Of a stretch of 64,000 nucleotides of DNA, positions 1 to 12,138 are shown in pieces. A model generated the notes under the pieces. It had not been told where the DNA came from, did no database searches, and was given only the letters and a program-made list of their open reading frames with translations. Within the stretch, counting starts at the first letter, position 1, and the number at the start of each line of letters is the position of its first letter. A program made the translations under genes and the position numbers. The stretch is taken from contig JAANDG010000047.1 of assembly GCA_036852015.1 (NCBI GenBank), positions 248,001 to 312,000 of the forward strand. Direction: 5' to 3'. This stretch comes from Pelodera strongyloides (lineage: Eukaryota; Nematoda; Chromadorea; Rhabditida; Rhabditidae).

Positions 1-1967
1 CATGACGCTGATGATGATACGAGTGGGAGTGGCCCTGTCTCTCCCAATCCGTTCTTTTCCAGGAATTGGGTGAGTTTAACTTAAAATTTAACGGAATTCT
101 GATTTCTGTAGAAGGTTTCAAGAAAGTAAGGGTGAATGTGCATGTTATCACAATCACACTTGTCTCTTCCATCTTCTTACACTGACTAACTGACGTGAAT
201 AACACACGTTATTGAAACTATATGAATATCTTATTACTATATTCCTTTATTCATAGTTTCAACACAGGCACAGGCTTTTAATCAGGTTTTTCCTGTATTT
301 GAATGGTAAATCTGTAGTGCCTCATTTGATTTTCTCATAACATTACAGGCCGATATGTTATATGGTCCCAATGCGGTGCGGCATCGCCGGGGTGAACCTC
401 GCAAGTTCTGGCTGGCATACTGTGGTAAGACGAGCCGCCGGCCTTACAAGAAGATAAAGACTCAGAGCGGAATCGAGCTCTGCTTTATTGAGGTGGGTTG
501 CCATCTCAGTGAGAGTGCCACACCCTAAAACTCCTAAAAACCTTACGCATTCAATTTTTGTAGCGAGTTTCAAATTGTGCTTATGTATGGAAAGTGAAAG
601 CCACGCTGAATGATTTTTGGGCCAGATTCGCCCTGTTTCGGCCTCGCGAAACAGCGGTTAAATACTCTATCAGTCGTGTATTCAGTGTATTATCTTTATC
701 TCTTTTATTGTTGTTCGCAACCTCATCTTTCATTTTGGCCATATGTTTCTTCGTGGAATCTTTCAGTTCACCATTAGACGTGCTATATAAAGGGGTATAT
801 AATCGGTTATTCAGAAAGGTGATCTACCAATGTACAGAAACCAGCTTATGGAGAGCGAGCTGCCAAACAAGGTGAAGGAGGCATTGGAACTTTCATTTCG
901 CAGCACACTGGAAAAGCGTCCGGTAGGAAATGTCATAATCTATGCAATATAATTAATACTTTTTTTATTCACACGTAGAATCACTCAATCACTCCAATTC
1001 CAGTAGTTTATGGCAGGGTTGTCATTATGTATAGAGTGACGGTAAAGGCGAGATGAAAAATGTATTGAGTTCCTTACATAGACCGGGGAAATCACTTATG
1101 CTTACCTTAGCCTAGCGTACTAATTCTTCACGATTCTTCATGTTTGTATTTTTCAAGGACGGTTTTGACTTCGACAATCCGCCACAGACCCCCAATGCTG
1201 TGTACAACCCGTCGAGTGCGCCCTGGTCTCAGTCCCAGAGGTACGGTGTTTTTATGTCTCCTTGCCAAAACCTGATTCCTTATAATAATAATAATAATAA
1301 TTTATTACGCACACATACAATTCATGAGAAAAATATATGCAACGTACCCTTTTGTCGAGAAAAGCAACAGTAGCACAAATACAAATATGAATAAAGCGAA
1401 AAAATAAATAAAGGGACACATTATACAGGAATCTATGAAGCTAACTGCGAAGATAACTATTTTTCTCAATCATAATAGAAGTTCTATGTACAAATGAATG
1501 CCTACGAACCATTTTAGTTGCTCTGGGAATAACGATCCTACTCCTGCCCCTACGGGAAGAGTATGCAAAGGGTCTGAACTTGAACATTCTCTGCAAGCTT
1601 GCACCACATTTCCCAGCTAAAATTTTTCGTAGCATTTTAGCATCTGCTCTGTTTCTACGATTCGCAAGTAAATCTAATTTCAAAGCTTCATTTCTTACAC
1701 TGGGAGGGGGCGTATCAGCATATCTAAGTAAATGAGATCGCATAAAAACACGTTTGGTAAACATTCGTTGAATTCTTTCTAAGGCTAATTTGTCTCTCTG
1801 CTTGTAAGGGTTAAATACAACGGAACCTGATTCGAGAATAGACCTCACATATAAACAATAAGCTAGAACAAGGATCTTTGCTTTGTGAGTTTTTAGTGTA
1901 CGAAAAAAAAAAAAAAAAAAAAAAAAAGCCTGGTTAAAAAAAAAAAACACAAAAAAAAAAAAACTAA

Positions 1968-2017
<50 letters not shown>

Positions 2018-4944
2018 GGGGGGGGAAGCCTAAGTCCTTAACTTCAGTTACCTTCGAAATTACAGTACCATTGCAAATATAGTCTGGTTTGGGATTTCGA
2101 GCACCAATGTATAGTGCTTGACACTTGTGAGGTGCCAACGGCAACTGAAAGCTAACCGACCACTCATAAACAAAGTCTATTGATTGTTGCAAGTGAACAA
2201 CATCATTCGCTGATTTGATTACTCTATAAATCTTAATATCATCAGCATACATGACAAAATGAGTACCAGAATTGCGTAAAACAGAAGCAAGATCAGATGT
2301 AAAAAGAGAGAACAGAATAGGACCAAGAACTGAACCTTGGGGCACACCACTAATACAGTTCATTACTTCTGAAGTGGAGTTTGCAGTTCTGACAAACATT
2401 TTTCTGTCCTCAAGCCAACTCTTCATCCATCGACACACATAATCGGGGAACCCCATACACTCTAACTTTGCAATAAGTTTCGATTTTCTCGCCATTTTCA
2501 ATTGCCAGGGTCCAGTCATTTGAAGCACCAAGGAGAGCAGTTTCTCTTGATCTACTCTTAAGAAAACCATGCTGCTCAACGGGTATTAAATTGTTCTTGA
2601 GAGAAAAGTCTAATATATGCGAAACTAAGAGTTTTTCAAATATACGACAAGGAAAACTAGTAATGCTTACTGGCCTATAGTTTTTTACAGAAGAATCACT
2701 TGGCATTCCCTTAGGTAGCGGAATGACACATGACCATTTCCAAAAAAATGGAACTTCTCCAGTCAACATAGACCTATTAAAAATTATGGACAACGGAACC
2801 GAAATAGCAGGGCCGATCTCTTTCAGAAAATGCATTGGTAAACCATCAGGTGTGCGAGAGAAAGAGACCTTCCACTTTGCAATTAATGACATAATTATTG
2901 AATATCAACTTATCAACATTCTACATTTCGCTGCTTTTATCCCTGGATTCCTAATGCTTATATTTTTTCATATTGAACACAGTTGTACGAATGGTGGGAT
3001 TCCGGATACGACTTCTAACAACGGAAGGAATAGTAAAGACATCGCCGTTGACATTGATCACAATGATAATTGATAATCGATCTCCTGATCTAGCAAATTA
3101 TAGGAAAATTCGTGGAAAAGTGCGAAAATGATGGAAGGGTTGACCTCTATAGGATTTTTAATTATATGGATTATTTTCAGATTCACAGCCCCAATCACTC
3201 TTCCCACAGCGACTTCTGATGATGTTTTTGTGTATCCCACTCCGACTCCCTCCCCGCCTATGCACAGTCAGATTGGGGAACCTAATTCTCATTTTGAGCA
3301 GGTATAGTTTCTTTCATCTTCATTTGTTAAAGCGGTATGACTCATGGTTCGTGTTCTAATTACATGTTATTTTTGCTTTTTGGCGCAGAATGCGACAGAT
3401 ATATGTGCGTTTGCTTCATCACAAATCACTGACCATGTATCTAGGCTAGAAACTTCAATTCCTACAACCGAGTTCTCATTTGTTCAAGGTGCACTTTTAT
3501 TCCTTGTTTTATTTCAGTCTTCAATCTATGTGAATCATGGGCATGGCGTGCCCCCTCCTTCTCCCTTCAACAAGGATGCCGATCAGATGTCTCTCGTGAA
3601 CAACAACCACGAGGCAACCCAGATGGTGCTGGCAGCCGATGGATCTTTTAACCCCAACTACACGTGTGACTTTTGCTACGGAAAGGTGAGTATTTACATT
3701 TACTAAGCGTGAGCTTGAGAATGTTATTTGTTATTTTAAAGCAGTATTGCACCTAGTTTGTGAAACGTATTGTTGATACCTGCGTATCAGCATATCATAT
3801 GCAAATTTCACAAATTAGGTACAATACTGCTTGAAGAGTGTATCACGTTTGTGTAAGTAATGTGCTATTGCGCGTAAAAAATCGGTGTTTCCTCCACGAG
3901 TTGTGAATTCAGACTATTCAGAGTACTGCAATTAAACAAGGACTTTTAGATTGTGCGCGATTCGCAGAAGAATGGAGTTTCTCCCCCGCTGAGGTCTGGG
4001 AGGGGAATTTGGTACGGACATCGCCTGAGAGATTCTGCGGGAAACGTGACGTTAGTCCCTCTTCTGTTGTTGATAGATTAGTTGATTTGATTGGAATCAA
4101 TTTATTACTTGATTAGTGATGAAATAAGGTGTCCATCCAGAGAAGTAAAAGTAATGGTTGTTTGTGATCGATTGAGCCAATACCACTAATGAAGAACCAA
4201 AAACAGCTAGCCAGATTGCTCGCTTCCCTCGCATGCTCCGAGCTCCGATTGACATCTTTCAGAAAATAAGAAAACAGTTACTCTTTGTGATTCATGGAGT
4301 TGATTGTGGTTTTTAGCTATACGTTGTCCGTCTAGCTAACAATAAGGCTTTGGTTAAGGCAGTATTGTACATTGTACCTACTTTGGGGGAATTTGCATAT
4401 GAAACGCATATCCTGTGTATCCTATGTAAATTTGGTGAAGGAAATTTCGGACGGGCACCAAAAATTTGCATAGGATACACGATATCATATCATATGCAAA
4501 TTTCCCAAAGTAGTTGCAGTACTGCTTTAATGTTAATTGTCGCTGCGTTTAGTTGTCCCCGGCTGTTCTGTCTCAGCTGTCACGGATGCGGAGCGACTGG
4601 CGCCAAGGCACACACCATTTCACACTGTCCTGTTTACAATGCAAATCACGCGTAAGTTACTTTGATGTTTATCGTTCGTTATGCTTTACAGTCCTAATCA
4701 ATGTGCGATATCAATATCACGCACAATCATAAACTCATTGGCGAAATGAGCGACGAACCAAGAATTAGCATATTACATAAATTTGGATGATGGTGATCTT
4801 CAGCTTTTCTCGACGAGTTGTATGCCCTGCGCCCTGCGCACAATACTTTTTGTGTAATCCTCTGTTTCTTCTTTCAGTGGGCTAGCTGTAAATCCGCCTC
4901 GCCAGAGCAACAAATTCAGCTCTACCGTACCTCCGTTTCATTGA
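1..4944 (+). CDS. Nanos-family zinc-finger protein A (5' partial)
   Basis: Nanos proteins are germline translational repressors that act with Pumilio through a CCHC-CCHC zinc-finger pair. Exons joined by phase: 1-69, 349-492, 815-922, 1158-1240, 3181-3301, 3518-3685, 3968-4050, 4553-4651, 4878-4944 (stop TGA 4942-4944), about 313 aa seen; the 5' end lies outside the window. Finger 1 spans three exons: CDFC at the end of exon 6, the His and the exact H-x10-C spacing in exon 7 plus the first codon of exon 8. Finger 2 is CHGCGATGAKAHTISHC, a perfect C-x2-C-x7-H-x4-C Nanos knuckle. The C-to-H loop of finger 1 is about 20 residues instead of the usual 12. The N-terminal part is low-complexity, Pro/Ser/Asn-rich and not recognisable. 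A second Nanos-type gene follows in tandem. The family call is firm from finger spacing; orthology to a particular nos gene is not attempted. Confidence 0.82.
1441..2892 (-). mobile_element. Defective non-LTR retrotransposon (LINE) reverse transcriptase fragment
   Basis: Lies antisense in intron 4 of Nanos gene A. The minus-strand frames show reverse-transcriptase signatures: KNYRPVSITS, SGVPQGSVLGPILFSLFTSDL, the catalytic MYADDIKIY and the thumb-side region EVKDLGF, then a C-terminal part with SILESGSVVFNP and LERIQRMFTKRVF. The frame shifts near 2480-2560, exactly where the first catalytic Asp motif should be, and that motif is missing. A homopolymer tract replaces the stretch after EVKDLGF. 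No endonuclease domain is present, so the copy is 5'-truncated and dead. Clade (CR1/RTE-like) is uncertain. Confidence 0.85.
1902..2026. repeat. Long poly-A and poly-G homopolymer tract inside the LINE copy
   Basis: About 25 consecutive A, further interrupted A runs, then more than 40 consecutive G (about 1971-2016). It sits between two parts of a reverse-transcriptase frame that should be continuous and about 45-50 residues of the family are absent. This may be a true low-complexity insertion, but such a run is also a classic assembly or polishing artefact, so base accuracy here should not be trusted. Confidence 0.9.
3736..3833. mobile_element. TTAA hairpin element, family A (decayed)
   Basis: Starts TTAAAGCAGTATTGCACCTA and ends with the inverted copy TAGGTACAATACTGCTT. 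It lies in intron 6 of Nanos gene A. The right terminal TTAA has mutated. Same family as 4354-4530 and 26296-26483. Confidence 0.75.
4354..4530. mobile_element. TTAA hairpin element, family A
   Basis: A near-complete palindrome flanked by TTAA on both sides (4354-4357, 4527-4530). The arms contain AAATTTGCATATGA and a core built from CCTATG repeats. Located in intron 7 of Nanos gene A. No coding capacity; looks like a non-autonomous foldback/MITE. Confidence 0.85.
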
Positions 4945-5699
4945 AAATGTGCCCAGCTGAGTTGGAAGACGATTTCGATGTGTGGTAAGTAGTTGTTAGT
5001 TCTGAATTTCGTCCATTGTATCGAAATGGAATAGTAGGATGCGTTCCTCCCACCCTTTGTGTTCCGTAGTTACCTTCTCTGTGTCAAAAACGTTCACTTC
5101 ACTTCTCTTTTCTGTGATTATTTCGCATCACTATTATTTGTGGTCTGATATTTTTGCCATTTATTTATTTTGTGTCTGCTCATTGTGCATCGAGTGTTCA
5201 ATTATATTTGTGCTAGGTATTTGGATTATCTCTGTGGATATTTTTTTTACCGCGTGTGTCCAACATAGAGGATGTTCGTTGACAGAGTTTTATTTTCTCA
5301 TTGTTTGTAGCATAGAGTGCGGGTATCTGGGGTCATTCTCTCTTTGGTAAGGTCGGTTATAGTTTATATCTCACTCTCAGCACCCATTTTTTTTTACCAT
5401 TTTGTAGTTTGTAGTGCACATTCTCGTAGACTCCTTTTTACACGTATTTTTTTTTAGTTTCCATTTGGTTTTGGAGTTTTCCATTGCTGTTTCCCCTTTT
5501 GTATTGTATGTATATGCTTTACGTACCCTTGTACTGATCGATAATCGATAATTGATATACATTTTCATAGCACGCACTTTCCCCAACAAGCAATTGCCCC
5601 CTTTTTATCGTAATTGTAATTATCATAATTGTAGATTTCGCTCTATCTATGAGAGCTTTGTCCATTTGTCCTTTGCCCCATTTGGCTATATGGCTTCCA

Positions 5700-5830
5700 T
5701 AGGCCATATTCACCACTCCGATTCCCTTGGGGAAATATTCCCTTAGGACAGAAAATATATTCCAATGTGAGACACGCAGAGAAAAAGACGGGGAATTCCC
5801 CATGGGGAATTGAGTGGTGAATGTGGCCTC
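5700..5830. mobile_element. Short TIR element, GGCCATATTCACCACTC family
   Basis: Ends in AGGCCATATTCACCACTCCG and the inverse GAGTGGTGAATGTGGCCT. The interior holds paired GGGGAATTCCCC-type segments and a GAGAAAAAGACGGGGAAT block. Other copies: 34025-34148, 34833-34950, 61062-61192. No ORF; MITE-like. Confidence 0.8.
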
Positions 5831-6624
5831 ATGTTTGGAGGCTTGCGATCCTTTGAAAAGAGTTTTTCCTTTTTTTTTTGTTCGCTTTACCGTTTTACTT
5901 GCTTTTACTCACAACGCATTTGTCGTTTATCTAACACCTTTTTTTCTCTGCATTTTTTATTTTTGATCGGTCTGTCATCACCGGGCTATACCCTTTATAC
6001 TGTAGCTCTATCATGCTTGATATTGCGATTTAATCTTGTAGAATTTAAATGTGTATTCCCAGTCCCCGTGTCTTTCCTGTACCGTTCCCGAGTTTGCATG
6101 TATCGAACGATCTCAGCTAAGTGTAGCTATGGAGTCTCTTGGTTCTTGACGTGTACTGGTAGACCTTTGTAGCTTACCAACGAGATCAAGCTTGATAATA
6201 CGCAGAGTGGGTACCGCTAAGGTCTATCGGTGTCATTTTACTGGAGCTTGTTTGGGAGTGTTACTAAATTTTGGGGTTTTACATTATTGATGTATTGATC
6301 CGGTGATTCTTATGTTTTATTGATTGATTGACCTGTGTTCTCTTCTTCTCTGTCGACGATTTTCGACCCTTGTCCTCTGTAGATGTACGATTTGCATTGC
6401 GGTGACGAGCGAAATATCTTGTGACTGGTTTTTTTCCTTACCCATTCTTTTACATTACATTTGTTGTTTGGCTTTGGTACTGAATAAAGAATTAAAAAAA
6501 ACTTGGAGGAGAGGTTGTTTGAGACACGGGTCTGATGGCCTATGTGGATATTTATTGATTGATTGTGTGATGAGTGTATTATTGAATAATAGACTTGGCT
6601 TGGTGATTGTCTATTCGTGTGATT

Positions 6625-6830
6625 GCTAAGGGCGCGTTCGGGATTGATTTTCCGAAAGGAAACCATGCAAATTCATCGTTCGGGATGGACATTTTGGAAA
6701 CGGTCCAATGCTTGGAGAAACAAAAAATACAGTATGAAGTTGCATGGAAAAGTACAAATTAGCATGGTCTGCGAGAAGGTAACGTTGGTAGCAAATCTTT
6801 GCTACCAACGCTACCTTCTTGACGTGGTCG
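6625..6830. mobile_element. Left half of the GGGCGCGTTCGGGATTG hairpin element
   Basis: Begins CTAAGGGCGCGTTCGGGATT and follows the left arm of the complete copy at 56838-57115 for about 140 bases. The right arm is missing; instead a small unrelated stem-loop (arms AAGGTAACGTTGGTAGCAAA and its near-inverse) occupies 6776-6822. A truncated copy. Confidence 0.7.
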
Positions 6831-6969
6831 AAACTTATTGGTATGTGGTACCTTTCGCACGCTTTTGTACATTCTGGTATCATAGCGCGGTGGTGATGAT
6901 TACTGTATACTTGTGCGCAACTTTTACGAGGGACTACCGGTACCGACTCATTTATTATTTTCTATTCAG

Positions 6970-9900
6970 GGCAGGAAACGATCCCTACCGCTCGACATGT
7001 CCCATCCGTTTCCTCACAACTATGGGTATGACAACGATGTTGCTTTCTTCAACCAGGTTGGATTTGTAGAGATTAGTAAATTGACAGGGTGGGTGTTTTA
7101 GTACAGTTTGGTGCGAAGTTGTCAATCTGTCATCGCACTTTACGATTACAGTAATTAACTATTCATTCGGAAGAGGTTTTGGGAGCTGGCAAACCATGAC
7201 GGGGGTGTACTGTATGTGTAGTGGAGTTGACGAATCTGCTATTTGTTGATTTTCTTTTCCTTTAGCCGAATGCTCGGGATTGCCACGATGTGAACGCCAT
7301 CAACAATCACATGCAGAACTTGGCGATTGGCGGACACAGGAGAAGTGTATGTAGTATGAATATGAAGAATTTGTGTAATTTTGTGGTAAAAACTAACGCT
7401 AGGGCTAGACGACCCATTATCAGCAGCAATAGTGAACTCCTCATCTTTTTCGGCCAGTTGTTGGACTTGGTACTGTGTCACTGTTATCTCACTGGCAAAG
7501 TTCTCGTCTCTCACCCTAAGACCCGGGTTCGAATCCCGCCCAGTGCCACCATCTTGCAAACATGCCACGGCGTCGGGAACAAAGTTAAGGTGCTCCCCTT
7601 GCCTAGCCTTAGGACGGACGTTTCGTTCTGTAATCTCTGTATTCCGTCTTCCCTACATTCGACAATGGTCACTTCCCTGCCCTCTACCCTCTACTCTCTA
7701 CGGTACACATCGGCCAAGAGACACCGCCCTGATTGGAACTACAATGAAGATCCCCTACTTCTGGAAAAAACGGGACCCTGGATTCTACATGCTTAAGTCT
7801 ATGTGTGATGATTGCATGTGAATAAAGTGGTATTCATAAAAAATAAAAAAAAGCGAAGGTCACGAAACGACAGATTAATAGTCAAACGCCTTGAAAACCC
7901 TGCATTGAACCACCCCTTGAATAAAGCATGCTCTTGTAGCGTAAAAGATTTAAAGCGAAATACTTTCCGGTTCTTGAAACACATCGAGTAGACCAGCACC
8001 CTTATGCAGCTTATGCAAATGAACATAAATTAGAATAAAAAATCGGTCTAAATTTGAGTAAATAGCATAAATACATAAGAATTCAATTGTCGTTTCAAAA
8101 ACTGACCGATATTGATGTTTGGTTTAGTGTTTCTATTGTTGTTTGTGATTGTGATTGTGATTGCAGAACTCGATTGGACATGATAGCGCATGGCCTGGAG
8201 CAGATAGCCATTCTGTTGGTGCTAATAATAATCCGGAGAATCCTGAGCCCGCAATTGGACACTGGAAAGGTGCCGATTTTCGTAACAGAAGCTACAGTGA
8301 CTCGGTTAATTGTGAGCACAAGTTGCATGGCACATACAATGGCATCAACAACAACCATGGTGAGTGCTTTGAATGGTGTGCATGAAGTATAAAATGAGGG
8401 TATACCATGGTTTTGGAAATAGAAACGACGCGTGTGGACATAAACAGTAGCAGTGTATGGCAATGAAGACGACGATTCACTAATATGTATACTGCTGAGG
8501 ATTGATCATTTTGAATAAAAAAATGCAAACGCAAATACCTAGGGACGTAGGGACATAAAGGTGTAAACATAGGGGAATTTACACAAGCAGGTTGTGCCAG
8601 TGCTATGCTTGCAGCTTTCGCTCGTCCTAATGCTCCCCCGACTGATATCGACCATTGGGAGAGAGACCAGAGAGAGAAGAAAGGGGAAGGAGGGGAGAAG
8701 AGAGCGCAGACGGCGAACGGTCATAATCACCTTCCCTTCAAGCAGTACACCAACAGCATTATCAAGGAGGTTGCCGCGATCAGAAAGTTGGTTCTTGTTC
8801 CTTTTTGAGTGGAGGTGGTGGTGCGGAGATTATTGCTTATGTTTAGTTATTTAGTGACTTGAACTGTGACCCAGCCGCAGAAAAGTAGTGGTGTGACACG
8901 AGGTTTATGAACCGTTGTATTTAGTGTGTCAGTGTATACGCCTTGCTGTTCAAACCATGTGTTCTTCTGCTTTAGCGTTTAACTAACTATTTGACCTCTG
9001 TTTGAGGAATTCTGCGCCCGGACCGGCCGTCGACTTTCCCGCCTTCTCAGCTGGCGTTGTTCCGTGGGCACAGAGAGGAATGGACTCTGCCATGACAAAG
9101 GATCTCCAGTCGGATGATAGAGCCGATTCGGGAATCAGCCTCAACAGTCCCAAGGTTAGTAGTTATGTTAAGACGTTTGTATAAGATACTGTAAATGTGT
9201 ATCAAGCTCTTTGGATCCCGAGGGAATGGAAGAAGGAAAAGAAAAGGCTGAACATACCGTATTGTTTTGGTTCATGGCATAAACTCGTTGACGCTCTGAC
9301 CGACGAAACCACCATCCGAATTAGCATATTGCATAACTTTAGACGGTGGTCTTGAGCTCGTAGCCATACCACCGTCGGGATTAGAATATTAGGTATGGTG
9401 AAAATCAGAAACGTATCATACAGAGATACAGGTTTCGGAAACACTACATATATTCGGATGGTGGTTTTGAGCTTTTCCCGACGAGCTTTATGCCCTGTTT
9501 TGGTTATTCAAGTAGATTATTGGCTCCCTACGTGCCTACTGCCTACTGTATTTTTTACGCGGAAGAGAGTAGGACATCCTTCTGACAACGATTGTGTAGT
9601 TTGAAAGGACTGCGTTGGAGGTTAGTGGCTCATTAACATTAATGACAAGTGCTAAGCTAATCTTTCAGCCAGTCTCTGACTACTGTGAGTACTGCTTCTC
9701 GTTCTATGCCCGCCAGTGTTATGCGGCTCGCAATCCGCTTCCGCATGTCCGTGATCCGGGACCTTGGAATCAGCACTTGGCCAAAGATGCGATGGGACGA
9801 GTTACGTAAGTCTCTTTATGGTTAGTAGGGGACTGGTAGTGGTTGTAGTCTAGGTCTAGTTTCGGTAAGTATTGGGGCTTATGCTTACGGTAATATAGTC

Positions 9901-10444
9901 TGGTTAGCGGGATTTGTTGAAAGGGTAATGGGAACACTACGATGACTAGGGGATTGGCGTTTTTTTATGTTCGGTATGATTGATTACAGTAATAAAATCG
10001 ATTCTTGAAAGTGAGAGTGTCTGCTTCCAGCTGTCCCCTTCTGTCGGTGCACATGTGTGTGGCTTGTGGTGGCGTTGGCCCTAACTCTCACAAATCCAAC
10101 AATTGCCCGCTTGCAGGTAGGGTATTTTTCATTTGTTTTTGGAACCTGAACTGGTGCTAAAATATCTATGCTAGAATTGATATTGTGTTATAGTATTGGG
10201 GACGTCTCGTGTTATTCTTTCCTTTCTGACCGTGTAGGTGTTCAGCGACTAGAGCCGTGGAGACGTGCAGTGTTTAGTTCCTTGTATGGTACCTTCGAGT
10301 TTTACCTCTGACCTCCAGTTTGTTGTAGGTTCTGCCCGTTCGCCTGTTCCTCTGGACCTTCTGACCGGATCGGCCACTCCCTCGCCGCCTACTTCTGCCC
10401 CAGCCGAGATGGGATATAGCAAGGGGAACTACTTCCAATTCTGA
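6970..10444 (+). CDS. Nanos-family zinc-finger protein B (5' end not found)
   Basis: Exons 6970-7056, 7266-7346, 8167-8359, 8591-8786, 9007-9154, 9669-9805, 10031-10116, 10329-10444 join in one frame and end at TGA 10442-10444 (347 aa seen). Finger 1 begins CEYC and ends H-LAKDAMGRVT-C, the exact Nanos H-x10-C spacing, but its C-to-H loop is stretched to about 26 residues. Finger 2 is CVACGGVGPNSHKSNNC, C-x2-C-x7-H-x4-C. A short Pro/Ser-rich tail follows. The intron inside finger 2's approach (after the Thr codon, phase 2) is in the same position as in gene A, supporting tandem duplication. The upstream region is Asn/His-rich and unrecognised. As for gene A, a germline RNA-regulatory role is inferred from the family. 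Confidence 0.82.
7466..7845 (+). mobile_element. tRNA-headed SINE in a Nanos B intron
   Basis: The head has a pol III B box (GGGTTCGAATCCCG near 7526) with a decayed A-box region (TCTCACTGGC). The body ends near AATAAAGTGGTATTCATAAA and an A-rich tail. A second, better-headed copy lies inverted at 47789-48330. This copy has the uninterrupted sequence AAAGTTAAGGTG near 7583, which is the empty site for the hairpin inserted in the other copy. Confidence 0.85.
7950..8114. mobile_element. Decayed TTAA hairpin element, family C
   Basis: Left end TTAAAGCGAAATACTTTCCG and right end AAACTGACCGATATT match the CCGGCCGG family at 17350-17848 with substitutions. Located in intron 2 of Nanos gene B. Confidence 0.7.
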
Positions 10445-12138
10445 GTTTCTGAGGTTACCGTAACTTTGGTTGGATACTGTACTATGACTATGGTACGTGG
10501 AGTAGGTTTCAATCACAGTCGTAACTGTTAGGCATTTGTTTGTATTGTACATCTTTTCTTTTATTGTATTTACGTATATATCTTATCATAAACGTTATTC
10601 CCAGTATTATTGATTAGGTTTTAAAACAGCGGTGTATAAATTTCTTACTCACTCACTTGTCTTACATATGCACTCTTCGCTAACTCTGACTAAATCATTA
10701 AATATAGTTTTCTTACTTTATGTGAAATTTAACCTTTAGTAAACAGGTAGCCCACTTATTGCGTAATTGACACTGCCGATCTACATTGAAATTTGTATTA
10801 AGTTTTGTATTTTTTTTAAATTTAATTTAATTTTAGGATCTGACATTTAGTATTGCGGTTTTAGCAGTTTTATTGTGTTTTAGGTGTACATATATTTTAG
10901 CTCTTATTCCCTTGTGTTATGCATATTTGGTTGGACATGTTTTATGGTGTAATTTGATTTGTTAGGTATAATTATCAGGCAGCCTTCCAATAATAGGTTT
11001 TCTATAATCATGGGTGGTATTTGTCAACGTTGTTGTTTCTGTCACCCAATACGTAATTGACTAATTGACACTTTGCTGTAATATTTTCTATCTGTTTTTC
11101 TCCATTTGTGTAACCATTAGATTACTTGAAGCATTGTAGTTTTATCGCGTATTTGTTACACTGCCTGTTTTATGTGTTGCTTTACATTTGACATGTCCGG
11201 TTGTTAATTGTTGTTATTGTTGTTGAATCGTATGTTAATAAAGTTTTTTTTTTCGAAAGTTTCTTGTTCTAGCATAAGCCTTGATCTACGTATAATATGA
11301 GATTTGAAATCATAGTGCGGACATAGGTGTCGTGAAAGCGGGTGACTGGGGTGTAGTTGTGTTTTTCTTCAAATCAGGCAAGCAATGGTAAATTACGGTA
11401 TTGGATTACTGTAAGATGTGCTCTTCTGAATATTTTAACTCTCCATTCGCCCTTTACCCATTGCGGGTGCGGGCTATTTTAATGACCAACTCACCTTTCA
11501 TTCTCTGGGATAATTTTCTAAATTTGTCTCAAAATTAGTGGTAAAATTTCTGTAAGTTAACGCAGAAACAAACGAATACAAAAAACTGAAGAAAATCCAG
11601 AATTGGCATTCAAATACATAATATTGGTGGTGGAGGTGCAGGTAACACTGCCATAACTGCCGTAGTTAGGATATAAACCATTTAGCCTAGAGGTTTATGG
11701 GGTTTCCAAGTATCCCAAAAATTCGGTGTGATTCTGTCGATACTACCGTATTTCTGCACGAAACTTGCATTGCATATATAATATGAAAAATTAAAAAATA
11801 TTCTCGTATAGTTCCAAAATTTCACCATAATTGGAAACTCATTAACATTATGCCCTAACTACAGTGACGGGTGACGGAGATAGTATCAAAAGTGAGGCGA
11901 CGTAGCCAGTGGGAGGACTTGTGATGCCCAACGGCATTCAGTTTAGGACAGGGCCAATTACAATGTGCATGCGATGCGATACATTTAATGATTATGTGCA
12001 AGTTCCCTAGCCGTCCTAATAAGTCATATAAGTATACTTCATTTTTTATATTAATTTATTCTCATGGAGTTTTCCTAAAGCACGTGCGCAATCGTCTACA
12101 CACGTTTTTTATAAGTACTGTATCTAATTCAGGTCAAA
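10445..12138. other. 3' flank of Nanos B and spacer
   Basis: No gene seen. An AATAAA at 11237-11242 could be the Nanos B poly(A) signal. The block 11038-11530 is similar to 21286-21990 (see the repeat entry). The stretch just before 12139 should hold the F-box gene promoter; CTAATTCAG immediately upstream of that gene's ATG could be a trans-splice acceptor. Confidence 0.5.
11038..11530 (+). repeat. Duplicated intergenic block, copy 1
   Basis: Shares a series of matching stretches in the same order with 21286-21990, including TGACATGTCCGGTTGTTAAT / TGACACGTCCGGTTGTTAAT, TTGTTATTGTTGTTGAAT, AATAAAGTTTTTTT, and CTATTTTAATGACC. Both copies lie downstream of a gene. Either a dispersed repeat or an old segmental duplication. 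Confidence 0.75.

Larger units (their letters stand above)
4945..6969. other. Spacer between the Nanos genes
   Basis: No coding exon could be supported here. It must contain the 3' UTR of Nanos gene A and the promoter and first exon(s) of Nanos gene B, whose start codon was not found. It holds one TIR element (5700-5830) and a half palindrome (6625-6830). The rest is T-rich. An alternative open frame across 4878-4985 followed by a donor exists but cannot be joined in phase to the preceding exon. Confidence 0.5.
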
